The translations under genes were made by a program, and so were the position numbers. The notes below the pieces were generated by a model, which made no database searches, was not told the origin of the DNA, and worked only from the letters and a program-made list of their open reading frames with translations. This document shows positions 23,103 to 36,600 of a DNA stretch of 64,000 bases, piece after piece. Source of the stretch: Aralia elata (lineage: Eukaryota; Streptophyta; Magnoliopsida; Apiales; Araliaceae); assembly GCA_034770075.1 (NCBI GenBank), contig CM068379.1, positions 27,217,506 to 27,281,505 of the forward strand. The letters run 5' to 3'. Each line of letters starts with the position of its first letter. Within the stretch, counting starts at the first letter, position 1.

Positions 23103-24472
23103 AATACCCCCAAACTCGAAACTTTGCTTGCCCTCAAGCAAAAACACAAAACAAACCATAATACATCTAAACTAACTACGTACATGAATGCATATGCATG
23201 ACTAACCATACTCAAGAAAATAATCAACAGACATCATAAAAATCCGGCCTCAGAAATCAGTAACTACTAATTCAACAGAACTTCAACCTCGTGCACCATC
23301 AACAAGCTAACTATTATCAGTTATGACTTACTCTCAACCCTTCCATAAGTGTGTGCAAAATATATCAAACCAATCAGAATATGAATTCAACTCTTAGTAT
23401 CACAATGCTCAGAAAAAAATAAATTCACAGATTTTACTTTCACGCTCAACTGGTATTCACTTGTCTTCTCATCATTTTTTCTTTTTTTTTACCGAGTGCG
23501 TTTTACGCTCCATCTCGTCATACATCTCGACTAGTGCAATGTTCATCTTTATTAGGCTATTCAATGTCACCCGTGTAACGAATTTTCAACCAACGACTCC
23601 CAAACCAGATGATTTTAGGGCGCTGAGTGTAAAGACATCTCCTAAGGGCATACTCATTCAAATGACACCGGCCACAAAGACAAACTAGTCAAGACCTGCT
23701 CTTATCTCTCTATATTTGTTAATTTTTCTTTTTCTTACACTTAGACAGACATCGAAGCAGTATTTATTCAACAACTTTTTTTTTCATTTTTTTTTCCGAT
23801 CCAACAAGTGATAACAGTCTATATCTTCATGCGAGCACGTAGTACACCAAAGAAGAATCAACTCCTAATTACTTCGATACACAGTCGTGAGCAATTAAAA
23901 ACTAAGGATCTCAAGTAAACACAACTAAAAACAGTCAAACTCCAGATTTAGCAATCACTATCCATCCCATTAAACTGAATTAGAACTGATCAAGTTTCAT
24001 CATCGGCCATCCCTAAATGACTTCCATTAATGCATTGCTTGAATACCTACTAAATGCAATACTATACGATCGTACGCTACTAAATTTTTGGGTTTTTGGA
24101 TTTTTTTTATATAGATGACTAATGCAATTAAAACTAAAATGCAATTAGATGAGCAAATTATAAAAATAAACCCCCCCAAACTCGAACGATACAATGTCCT
24201 CATTATGCAAAAAATAAAGAAAATAAAGAACAGAGGACTTTCCTGACAGGTCAAGCAGTAGGCCCGAACTCGTCATCATCATCTGGGGTGGGTGGTGGAA
24301 AAATTGGCAATGGTTGCGCTTCTGGAAAATGAACAAAATCCATCCACGGTTACATATTAGAATACATATTTGCTATCGCTTGCGTACAACTCTACTAATA
24401 AGCAAACATATGCTTCTGTCGATCCGCCAACCGTTGGTTCTGCCTCAATATGGTTTTATGCTGAGAATCAAT
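23103..24472 (-). other. A2 3' region next to the LTR, with the tail of a broken gene
   Basis: The polypurine tract lies at 23103-23118 (minus TTTGGGGGTATT). The GCGTAAAACGC motif is at 23494-23516. Near 24245-24460 the minus strand reads a protein tail including ILRQNQRLADRQKHMFAY, two stops, and AQPLPIFPPPTPDDDDEFG before a stop, which looks like the last exon of the extra A2 gene (45269-46231) cut off by the copia block. The rest shows nothing coding. Confidence 0.55.
24468..24472 (+). repeat. Left TSD of the copia block (TCAAT)
   Basis: Identical TCAAT at 45243-45247, right after the last copia LTR fragment. The whole block is therefore one original insertion that grew later. Confidence 0.85.
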
Positions 24473-26279
24473 TGTTATGTTTGTCTATAGCGCGAACATG
24501 CAATCAAATTACATAAATAGTGCGGAAGCGCAATAAAACGGATTTTAAAATTTTTCATACAAACCATCACCATGATCATCCATGTGCTCAATTATCAATT
24601 AAACGAAAGAGATAAAGTATGAGAATCATACTCTTGTAGAACCATGCTTCCACAGGTACGAGTTCACCTCCAAATCCTTCGCGTTCTCCTTGAATTCCAC
24701 TGATTAAATTCCTTCCTTTGATCAACGTTAGCCACCCAAGTGTTTGGCCTCTAGAGGTGATCCACCAAGGAATAATAGTTGTTCAAGAAGATGGGTGTTG
24801 GCAAAACCCTAGTTTCTATCTCTATAGAAATTACAAGTACTCTCTCTCCAATTCTTATGGAAGAGTATGTAACTGTCTAACCCTAAATCATGATAAGACT
24901 CCTCTTATTTATAGATATAGGGAACCCTCCTAAACTATTTAGGATTAGGGTTTTTATTTTAATTAAACTCCTTTAATTGATTAAACTCCTAATCCAATTA
25001 GGAATTTATGAGAGAGTACTTCTATCAATTAATTCCCAATCCCTATTAGGATTTAAATAATAGTAATAGTAATAATAATAATAATAAGACACCTCTTATT
25101 AATTTATATTTAATATTTCCAAAATATTAAATAATAAATATTAAGCTATTTAATTTATTCTATCTCCATAAATTAAATTAAATACTCTTAACTTATTATT
25201 ACGATTATACCATTTACTTCTTAAACAAATATTTTCCTTTTGCAGTGTGACCCTTTAGGTTCTCCATATTAAACCAATTGTGAATAAATCAATTAGAACA
25301 ATTCTAATATTATTTAAATAAATAAATTAAACTATTTAATTTATTTAAATACATAATATTTATTCTACAATAAGAGTAAGCCCCCTTAGCGATCAACGAC
25401 TTTTCAGATAATATAGATTTCAACATTAATCACAAAAGAACCTTTCAATGAATAGTTACCGTACAATTCAATCTTTCTACCATACAATGTCCCAATTAAA
25501 TATAAGACATGGAATTACTGTCAAGTCTTATTTTATTTAATTATATATATTTCGATTCTCAAATGCACAACTCTGATTAATGCAATTAGAAACTCCTTTC
25601 TAATTTAATTCTGCTTTGGCCAAAGACTTCTGAGTCGTCATTTATCGAATCACATAGGACATTCTCTCCTTTTACCAGAAGTGGTAGATTCTTTGTTGAC
25701 CATTCACCTATCTCCATGTACAACTTATTATACCCAATCATACCCTTTGATATACCCTAAGGGTCTTAAGGGACATGTGAAAGTATAACTCATCATACAC
25801 AAGATACTATGATGATCTCAAGTCCAAGGATCACTTGTACTACTATCACTAGAGGAATTTCTATTGACAGGCGAGTAAAACTCCATTAGGTATTCCTTAG
25901 CGAGCCACTTTCAGTGAACTTATTCTCTAATAAGCACCTACATACTTGCTTTAGTGTCTCCACACAAATGATTATGAGATCAATCATCCTCTTCATAAGA
26001 GCAAGCAACGTATGTACTAATCTATCCGGATTCACTAATCCCCTTTTTAGTAATCCAATGATTAGGAACGATTTTAGTTTGTGAGCTATCTAGAATTTAG
26101 ATCTCATTAGCATGATCACCATCATGATTCTAAAAGCATTGCTCAAAACTATGGGTTTATCACATTTAATATAACAGCACGATGTAGATAAAGTAAAATG
26201 CCTTTAACAAACGAATAAGATTACAAAGTGTATGCTACATTATATCAAATATGATTGGCTTGTATGCATACTACTTTCA
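24473..26279 (-). repeat. Copia LTR B (3' LTR of the first element, 1807 bp)
   Basis: Plus-strand ends TGTTATGTTTGTCTATAG and ATACTACTTTCA, followed by the polypurine tract (minus AAGTGGGAGAT, 26280-26292). TATA (minus) at 24905-24913. It lacks the 45-bp duplication of A and D. No gene. Confidence 0.9.
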
Positions 26280-29200
26280 ATCTCCCACTTGCACTAAAGC
26301 CAATCGTCATGGCATCTAATACCCTTCTTCTCTAAGTGACGATCATCGTGCTGTTGGATAAAGCTTCAGTAGATGGATATGCAATGTTGTTCTCAAGAGT
26401 CCACTCTCTCTATAGTGACTTTTTCTCTTTCAATGATTCCACTAATCAAATGAAAGTGCCGCAACACTTGTTTGAATCCAAGATGAGACTTAGGAACTAT
26501 TCCTAGTTCTGTAATGAACTTTTCATCCAAACAATCAACTTGCAGCTCCATTTACAGCTATATACTTTGTCTTTGTCACTAAACCAGCAACTCTTTGGTG
26601 TTTGGAAGCTTTCCAATTCACTGCACCACCTTTTGAGGTAACTATTTACCCTAAAGTGGATTTGTTATCGTCTTGGTCAGTCTGAAAAACTTGAGTCTGT
26701 TTAGCCCTCTAGTTTTAATTCAGACCTACCATGAATAATGATCACATCTTCAGTACTGGTTAAGTACCTAAAGATGTTTATCACTGTCTTACAGTGATCA
26801 TCTCCAGAATATGACTTATCAACATCAAGCCTAGTATATTCATTGCATACATGATAGTAACTCATGCGATCTCTTTTTCAATTGGGGACAATTTTAGAGA
26901 GATACACTCCATGGCTCATCATAATGAGACCTCTCTTGGAGTTTGCCATGCTAAACGCCTTTAGCATCAAATGAATATACATTCCTTAGGTCAAGCCGAA
27001 CATCCTTTTAAATCTATCTATATAGATTTATATCCCTAATTTATAGGATGCTCCTCCCAAGTCATTCATGGAGGAATGTTTAGACAATTTTATCTTTACT
27101 GATTGTAGCATTGGTGTGTTATTCCTTATCAGTAGTATATCAACATATAATACTAGGAATGTCACAATGCTCCCACTGACCCTTTTGTACACACTAGGTT
27201 CATTCTCATTTTTGATAAAATCAAACTCTTTTGATTGTCTCATCAAAACGAATGTTCCATCTTTGAGAAGCTTGTTTCAATCCATCAATGGATCATTGTA
27301 GCTTAAAACACGATTTGCTTCAACCTTTGAAACAAATTCCTCTGGTTGTATCATACATACATTCTCCTAAAGTCTTCATTGAGGAAGGGCGTCTCCACAT
27401 CCATTTTGCCAGATTTCGTAATAAGCTGCAATCACAAGCAAAATCCAAATGGACTTGAGCATTACCTGGTAATAAGGTTTTATCACAATCAACTCATTGA
27501 CTTGAAAAACCTTTTAAACAAGTCTGGTCTTATAGGTCTCCACCTTGCCATTTGCCCTAGTCTTTCTCTTAAAGACCCATATTCACACTCTAGGCACTTT
27601 GCCCTTTTGTGGAGTAATCAGAGTCTATACTTAGTTCTCATACATGGAGTCCATTTCGGATTTCATGGCCATCTGCCATTTCTCTGAGTGTCTTCTGCTC
27701 ATAGCCTCATCGTATATAACTGGATCATCATCCTCTATGATACGTACCTCATCATCATCCTCTATGATGAATCCATACCTCCCAGGTATGTTCGGCACTC
27801 TTCCAGATTTACGATTCGGTTGTGGTACAATAGGTCTATCTACAGGTTCCTCGGTTCGACTTAAAGTGCTTTGTGGTTCTTGAACTCCTGCAAGATCTAT
27901 TACCCTCCCACTAGCTCCTTCAATGATAAACACCTTTATCTAAGAAGGCACCGTGTAGGATTATAGTAATAATACCCTAAACTTTCTTTAGGATATCCCA
28001 CAAGTCTACACTTGTCAGATTTTATCCCAAACTTATCTTTGAAACCTTTTCACATAAGTTGGACAACCCCTTATCTTAACATACTTAAGAGTAGGAATCC
28101 TTCCTATCCATAACCCTTATGGAGTCTTGAGGCCGAATTTTGAGGTTACCTTATTTTGTAGATATGCAGCCGTTTCTAGGGCATAACCCAAGATGGATAC
28201 TAGAATGTCGGTAAAAATCATCATGGACTGCACCATGTCCAACAAGGTACAATTTTTCCTTTTAGATACACCAATCAATTATTGCGTATCAGGAGGTGTC
28301 CATTATGAGAAAATACCATTTTGAGATGATCTAGAAACTCATTGTACAAGTATTCTTTTCTCGATCTGATCAAAGAATCTTAATACTTTGTCAATATGGT
28401 TCACTTCTGAATTCTTTGAACCTTTCAAAATGATTCAAACTTGTATTTCATCAAATACACACATTCAACTCTTTGAATGACCATCTCCTTTTCTTTTATT
28501 AGTTTATTCAATTTGCAAAATGTTTTTCATGTAAGTCAAGTATACAAAATCTATCAAGTATTCTTCCAGTCTCAAACAAAACATTATCATTATAAATAGA
28601 ACAACAATTGTTCTTAAATATAATACCAGAACATTCCTTGACCAACAACGGAAGTAATAATGTTTCTAAAGAGAACTGGAACATAATAACAACTTATTAA
28701 CTTAATAGACTTGCCCGTAGGCAACGCTAAATTATAAGTTTCTATGGTTAATGCAGCAAACTTTGCTCTATTCCACATATAAGATTACTTACTCTTTGTT
28801 TAGCTTTCTACTTTTGCTTAGTCTCTGCATTGGATTGCATACGTGAGAACTACAGCCGGTATCCAATACTCAAGTAGAACCTTGACTTACAGAAAGATTT
28901 ATTTTTAATCATGAACAAACTTATATCTGTAACCAAATCTTCACTAAGCTTTTTCTGGTTAGCCTCTGTAAAATTCTCCTTACAGTTTCCTTTCTAGTAT
29001 CCAGGCTTATTGCAGTGGAAGCAAACTCCTTTGCAATCTGCATCAGTCTTGTTCTGATTGTCCTTTGTTTTTGCCTTTTCATTTACCTTCTTTGAATTGT
29101 TCTTCTTTTAAGAATATCCTTTGGCCCTTTTCCGCTTCCTGGAAGAATCATCTACCAGTAAGACTTAGTCTTTCTTGGTTGGAATGTGACTCTTTATAGT

Positions 29201-29780
29201 TTTCAACATGTTTAAGCAACTCAAGCAGGTTGACATATAGCTTGTTCATGTGGAAATTCACAACAATTTGTGAGAAAGAGTCCAGAAGTGATTGCAAAAT
29301 CAAATCTTGGATCAACTCTCCATCCATAACAAAACCTTGTTGTCCTAATTGTTCAATCAGATTGATCATTTTAGGACATATGTCTGTATTGTAGTGCCAT
29401 CGGTCATTCTAGATCGAAAAAGCTCCTTAGATATCTGATATCTAATAGTCCTACTTTTCTCACCCTTCAACTCCTTGAAGGTGCCGGAGTACAGTAGGAG
29501 CATCCATAGTTTCATGCTGACGCTGAAGCTCGTTGCTCATGGATGCGAGCATGATGCATTGAGCCAACTGTGCATCATCTTGCTACTTTCCAAAAGTAGC
29601 AATCTCTTCCTCTAAGGCATTGTCTGCAACCATTTCAGGGATAGGCATATTAGGGACATAAGATAACTTTTCAGCCTTGAGAACTATTCTCAAATTCTTT
29701 AACCAGTCCTTTTAATTTGGTCCAGTTAATTAGCATCTAATATGCTCCGCAGTGATAGTAAATTAGACATTGTAAAAATC
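26280..29780 (-). pseudogene. Copia internal 1: decayed gag-pol
   Basis: A heavily broken Ty1/copia polyprotein on the minus strand, reading from gag (about 29760) down to RNase H (about 26290). Recognisable pieces are a gag part at 29148-29369 with MINLIEQLGQQGFVMDGEL, a protease/integrase zone near 27950-28900 with many shifts, an RT start at 27631-27933, and an RT piece at 27028-27246. In that piece the catalytic YVDD has lost one D (LYVDILLI). The order and sequence mirror internal 2. It is clearly older than internal 2 and has no usable frame. Confidence 0.85.
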
Positions 29781-31765
29781 TATAAATAAATTTATAATTT
29801 AACAACATTTTAGCATACAGTCATTTTAATTAATTACCAAAATAAATTAGGTCTTTATTTTAAATTGGTATCTCCCACTATTTTCATCAAACTATATTAC
29901 CCTCCCTATATAGTTCGACAAATCTAATTAAAGATTTGCTAGTGAGAATAAGGATCCCATTTCAAATGTATATAGCCTTGTGGTGACATAACAAACGATA
30001 TATAAATAAATAGGTAGACAACTATTGTCAATTACATCACTATGTAACTCCCTGTATTTTGCCTCTTAGATTATTTTGATCAAGTGGTGACACATCCGAA
30101 TCAAAATTATCCAAGTTAAGTCCAACCTAGCACTTCTATATATGTGAAGAGAAAAATACCGTCCTTGTGGTGACACAACAAAACAGTAATGTTCAATTCC
30201 TTAATAAGCATCAAATGTGATAATGTAACATCTTAAATATTTAATACTTGCCTTGTGGTGACACAACAAACTCATATTAAATATTTAATACTCTATTTGT
30301 TTTACCATGCTAGAAGGCGGCGTTCGATATTCCAAATATCTTTGAACGCTTAGGACTTAATATAATTTCTTTGAGGGGTTTGTTATTATTTGTCTCATCT
30401 TGTTTAGCGCACATGCACATATATATATATATATAAAATACGCGTCATATTATTTAAGATGCGAAACATGTTGTATAATATATAATAAATACATAGTAAG
30501 CATGCACATATAGAATACTATATTCTACCCGGATTGATTATGAACTTTTATTCTAGTTTAGTTCATTAGAGCCACCAAGTGAACCAAAAGGTCAAACCTA
30601 GGGTGCAAGAACAAAATTTAAATATAACTATTATATTTAAACCCGGGCTCCATTACAAACGGGTTTTCAAGCGGTCCTTACTCCTTTGTCTCCAATTTTT
30701 CAAGTAATTCTAACTAAACCTATTACATAAACTATTTACAATAAATAGAAACCTTGATCAGCAGTCAAGGGGAGGTACATAGGAGGAAGATATAATTTAC
30801 ATCAAGAAAAAGTAGAGAAGACGAGGTACGCAGACCCCATTTATAAAAACTCATTCATTCAAGCATCCGCTAAAATAAATCCAATCACACATTGGTCAGT
30901 AGTCCATAATCAATCCCTATTTATTATCATACATATCTCCATATGTATCAATAAATAACATTTATCTCATGAATAATAAAACCATTCCATATATGCATTG
31001 ATATCATTTAATGAGCAATTAAAAGTTTACTAAAAATCTAATTTTGAAACAAAAATAAACTCCTTTATTTTAATCAAAATTTAAATCATAATAAACTTCT
31101 TTATTTTATTTTATCCAATTTTGAATAAAAATAAACTCCTTTATTTTAATCAAATTCTAAATCAAAATAAACTCTTTTATTTCAATTAACATGGAAACCA
31201 ATTTCAAGTTCAAAATAAACTCATTTATTTTAACTTAAAATTGCTTGAAAAAATAAAATATGTTAAATCCTATTCCTTATCAAAATAAACATCTTTATTT
31301 TTAAGTAAACATGGAATCCTATTCCATATGTGAATAAACTCCTTTATTCTAGGAAACATGGAATCCTATTCCATATGTGAATAAACTCCTTTATTCTAGT
31401 TAACTTAGAATCCAGTTCCAAGTTCAAATAAAACTTTTAATTTTAATTATATTCCAATTGAAAATAAACATTTTATCTTAATTAAAAATAAATAAAATCA
31501 AAATAAAAAAATTTCAAAATCTGCAGACCGGCGCGACCGCGCTCCAAAATGAACTAGGAGCGACGCGGCCGCGCTGCACCCCCAAAAACAGTTTCTGGGT
31601 TCGGGCGCGGCCGCGCTCCAGAATGAACTGGAAGCAGCACGGCCGCACCGCGTAGTAGACTTCGAATTTTTTTCCGTTGCCTAGAAAATCGATCCAATCG
31701 CATACCCATATATACATGGAATCATAATAATCGATAATTATCACAAGGTTAGGCTCTGATGCCAC
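29781..31765 (-). other. Copia internal 1 leader
   Basis: Non-coding, about 2 kb. It contains TTGTGGTGACACAACAAA-type repeats (from about 29987 to 30270), palindromes at 31530-31649 (centres 32, 42 and 32 bp apart) and a mutated primer site TGGCATCAGAGCC (31752-31764). Confidence 0.8.
31530..31649. repeat. Four phased palindromes in the copia internal 1 leader
   Basis: 31530-31543, 31562-31575, 31604-31617 (GGCGCGGCCGCGCT) and 31636-31649 (decayed). Centre spacing 32, 42 and 32 bp. Confidence 0.85.
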
Positions 31766-33597
31766 TGTTAGGTTTGTATATAGCGCGAACATGCAATCAA
31801 ATTACATAAATAGTGCGGAAGCGCAATAAAACGGATTTTAAAATTTTTCATACAAACCATCACCATGATCATCCATGTGCTCAATTATCAATTAAACGAA
31901 AGAGATAAAGTATGAGAATCATACCCTTGTAGAACAATGCTTCCACAGGTACGAGTTCACCTCCAAATCCTTCGCGTTCTCCTTGAATTCCACCGATTAA
32001 ATTCCTTCCTTTGATCAACGTTAGCCACCCAAGTGTTTGGCCTCTAGAGGTGATCCACCAAGGAATACTAGTTGTTCAAGAAGATGGGTGTTGGCAAAAC
32101 CCTAGTTTCTATCTCTATAGAAATTACAAGTACTCTCTCTCCAATTCTTATGGAAGAGTATGTAACTGTCTAACCCTAAATCATGATAAGACTCCACTTA
32201 TTTATAGATATAGGGAACCCTCCTAAACTATTTAGGATTAGGAATTTTATTTTAATTAAACTCCTTTAATTGATTAAACTCCTAATCCAATTAGGAATTT
32301 ATGAGAGAGTACTTCTATCAATTAATTCTCAATCCCTATTAGGATTTAAATAATAGTAATAGTAATAATAATAATAATAATAAGACACCTCTTATTAATT
32401 TATATTTAATATTTCTAAAATATTAAATAATAAATATTAAGCTATTTAATTTATTCTATCTCCATAAATTAAATTAAATACTCTTAACTTATTATTACGA
32501 TTATACCATTTACTTCTTAAACAAATATTTTCCTTTTGCAGTGTGACCCTTTAGGTTCTCCATATTAAACCAGTTGTGAATAAATCAATTAGAACAATTC
32601 TAATATTATTTAAATAAATAAATTAAACTATTTAATTTATTTAAATACATAATATTTATTCTACAATAAGAGTAAGCCCCCTTAGCGATCAACGACTTTT
32701 CAGATAATATAGATTTCAACATTAATCACAAAAGAACCTTTCAATGAATAGTTACCGTACAATTCAATCTTTCTACCATACAATGTCCCAATTAAATATA
32801 AGACATGGATTTACTGTCAAGTCTTATTTTATTTAATTATATATATTTCGATTCTCAAATGCACAACTCTGATTAATGCAATTAGAAACTCCTTTCTAAT
32901 TTAATTCTGCTTTGGCCAAAGACTTCTTAGTCGTCATTTATCGAATCACATAGGACATTCTCTCCTTTTACCAGAAGTGGTAGATTCTTTGTTGACCATT
33001 CACCTATCTCCATGTACAATTTATTATACCCAATCATACCCTTTGATATACCCTAAGGGTCTTAAGGGACATGTGAAAGTATAACTCATCATACACAAGA
33101 TACTATGATGATCTCAAGTCCAAGGATCACTTGTACTACTATCACTAGAGAAATTTCTATTGACAGACGAGTAAAACTTCATTAGGTATTCCTTAGCGAG
33201 TCACGTTCAGTGAACTTTTTCTCTAATAAGTACATACATACATGCTTTAGTGTCTCCACACAAATGATTATGAGATCAATCATCCTTTTCCTAAGAGCAA
33301 GCAACGTATGTACTAATCTATCCAGATTCACTAATCCCCAATTTAGTAATCCAACGATTAGGAACAATTTTAGTTTGTGAGATATCTTGAATTTAGATCT
33401 CATTAGCATGATCACCATCATGATTCTAAAAGCATTGCTCAAAACTATGGGTTTATCACATTTAATATAACAGCACCATGTAGATAATATAAAATGCCTT
33501 TTAAGAAAATCAATTCTTTTATTAATAAATGAATAAGATTACAAAGTATATGCTACATCATATCAAATATGATTGGCTTGTGTGCATACTACTTTCA
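31766..33597 (-). repeat. Copia LTR C, chimeric between subfamilies (1832 bp)
   Basis: Shared by internal 1 (as 5' LTR) and internal 2 (as 3' LTR). From 31766 to about 33085 its variants are those of LTR B (ATACATAATATT, CCTTTCAATGAATAG, GGACATGTGAAAG). From about 33195 to the end they are those of LTR D (GAGTCACGTTCAG, CCCCAATTTAGTAATCCAACG, and the extended AATGCCTTTTAAGAAAATC tail). TATA (minus) at 32198-32206. No gene. Confidence 0.88.
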
Positions 33598-33611
33598 ATC
33601 TCCCACTTGCA
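33598..33611 (-). other. Polypurine tract of copia internal 2
   Basis: Minus strand GTGCAAGTGGGAGAT directly before the LTR start TGAAAGTAGTATGC; the same tract adjoins LTR B at 26280. It primes plus-strand DNA synthesis in this family. Confidence 0.75.
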
Positions 33612-36600
33612 CTAAAGCCAATCGCCATAGTATCTAATACCCATCTTCTCTAAGTGTCGATCAAACTGCTGTTGTGTTAAAGCTTTAGTAAATGGATCTG
33701 CAATGTTGTCTTGAGAGTCCACACGCTCTAGGGTGACATCTCCTCTTCCAATGATTTCTCTAATCAAATAAAACCGCCACAACACGTGTTTGGATTTCTG
33801 ATGAGACCTAGGTTCCTTAGCCTGCGCAACAGCTCCGGTGTTGTCACAGAATAAAGGTAGAACTCCTCTAATGCTAGGAACCACTCCAAGTTCAGTTATG
33901 AACTTCTTCATCCAAACAGCTTCCTTTGCAGCTTCACTTGCAGCTATGTACTCTGCCTCTGTCACTGAATCAACAACTGTTTGCTGCTTGGAACTCTTCC
34001 AACTCACTGCGCCACCGTTTAAGGTAAACACATACCCTGAAACGGATTTATAGTCATCTTGGTCCATTTGAAAACTTGAGTCTGTATAGCCCTCTAGTTT
34101 TAATTCAGACCCATCGTAGACAAGAAATACATCCTTAGTTCTTCTCAATTACTTTAGGATGTTCTTCACTGCCTTCCAGTGCTCTTCTCCTGGATTCGAC
34201 TGATATCTGCTTGTTACACTAAGTGCATGAGCGACATCTGGTCTAGTACATATCATATCGTACATGATAGATCCTATTGCTGAAGCATAAGGAATCTTAC
34301 TCATTCGATTTCTCTCCTCAGGTGTCTTTGGGGCCTGTTTCTTGGAGAGATGTATTCCATGGCTCATCGGCATGAGACCTCTCTTGGAATCTTCCATGCT
34401 AAACTTCTTTAGCATCGATTCAATGTACTTTCCTTGGGTCAAGCCAAGCATCCTTTTAGATCTATCTCTATAGATCTTTATCCCCAAAATATAGGATGCC
34501 TCACCCAAGTCCTTCATGGAGAAGTGTTTAGATAATGAAATTTTGATCGACTATAACATAGGAACATCATTCCCTATCAGTAATATGTCATCAACATATA
34601 ATACAAGGAATGAAACAGCGCTCCTACTAACCTTCTTGTACACACATGGTTCATCCTCATTTTTGATAAAATCAAACCTTTTGATTATCTCATCAAAACG
34701 GATGTTCCATCTTCAAGAAGCTTGCTTCAATCCATAAATGGATCGTTGTAGCTTACAAACTTGGTTTGTTCCAACCGTTGAAACAAAACCCTTTGGCTGT
34801 ATCATATATACATTCTCCTCAAGCTCTTCATTGAGGAAGGCCGTTTTCACGTCCATTTGCCAGATCTCGTAGTCATAATAAGCTGCAACTGCAAGCAAAA
34901 TCCGAATGGACTTGAGCATAGCTACTGGCGAGAAGGTTTCATCATAGTCAACTCCTTATCTTTGTTTGAAACCTTTTGCAACCAGTCGGGCCTTATAGGT
35001 CTCTACCTTGCCATCTGCTCCAGTCTTTCTCTTAAAAACCCATTTACACCCAATAGGCTTAATGCCCTCAGGTGGTGAAACCAAAGTCCATACTTGGTTT
35101 TCAAACATGGAGTCCATCTCAGATTTCATGGCTTCTTGCCATTTCTCTGAGTCTTCACTACTCATAGCCTCTTCGTAAGTCAATGGATCATCATCATCTA
35201 TGATGCATACCTCATCATCATCCTCTATGATGAATCCATACCTATCAGGTATCTTCGGTACTCTTCTAGATTTACGAATAGGTAGTGGTACAGTAGGTTC
35301 TTCTACTTGGTCAGGTACCTGACTTTGATCCGTAGTATTTTGTGGTTCTTGAATTTCTTCAAGATATATCTTACTCCCACTGACCCCTTCAAGGATAAAC
35401 TCCTTTTCCAAGAAGGCAGCGTGTTTCGCAACAAACACCTTTTGATCAGTCGGGTGATAGAAATAATACCCTGATGTTTCTTTAGGGTATCCCACAAATC
35501 TACACTTGTCGGATCAAGTCTTCAACTTATCTTGCTCAAACCTTTTGACATAAGCTGGACAACCCTAAGTCTTAACATGCTTAAGATTTGGTTTCCTCCC
35601 TGTCCATATCTCATATGGGGTCTTTGGGATGGATTTGGTAGGTACCTTGTTAAGTAGGTATGCAGCCGATTCTAGGGCATAACCCCAGAAGGATACTGGG
35701 AGGTCGGTAAAACTCATCATGGAACGAACCATGTCCAACAATGTTCGATTTCTCCTTTCAGAGACACCATTCAACTGTGGCGTCCCTGGTGGAGTCCATT
35801 GTGAGATTATACCATTTTCTTTGAGACAATTGAGAAACTCATTGGTTAAGTATTCCCCTCCTCGATCCGATTGAAGAATCTTAATACTCTTACCAGTTTG
35901 CTTCTCTACTTCACTTCTGAATTCTTTGAACTTTTCAAACGATTCAGATTTGTATTTCATTAAATACACATATCCAAAACTAGAATGATCATCAGTGAAA
36001 GTAATAAAATAAGAATACCCTCCTCGTACATTCGTTGTCATAGGTCCACATACGTCTGTGTGTACCAATGCTAACAACTCTGTAACTCTTTCTCCTTTTC
36101 CAGTAAAAGGAGATTTAGTCATTTTACCCATGAGACAAGATTCACAAGTTGGATATGATTCGTAATCAGATAGCTCTAAAAGCCCATCTTTATGCAACTT
36201 GGATAATCTTGTTTCATTGATATGACCAAGTCTATAGTGCCACATAAAGGTATAATTAACATTATCTCTTTTTCTTTTCTTAGTTTGTTCAATTTGAAGT
36301 ATATTTTCATGCAAGTCAAGTATGTATAGTCCATTTAGTAAGTTCCCAACACCATATAAAACATTTTTATTATAAATAGAACAACTGTTGTTCTTTATTA
36401 TAATATCAAAACCATCCATATCCAATACAGAAATTGAAATAATGTTTCTAATGAGTGTCGGAACATAATAACAATTATTTAAACTAATGAACTTGCCCGA
36501 AGGCAGTGCTAAACAATAATTCCCTACAACTAATGCATCAACCTTTGCTCCATTTCCCACTCGTAGGATGACTTCATCCTTGTCCAGCTTTCTACTTCTG

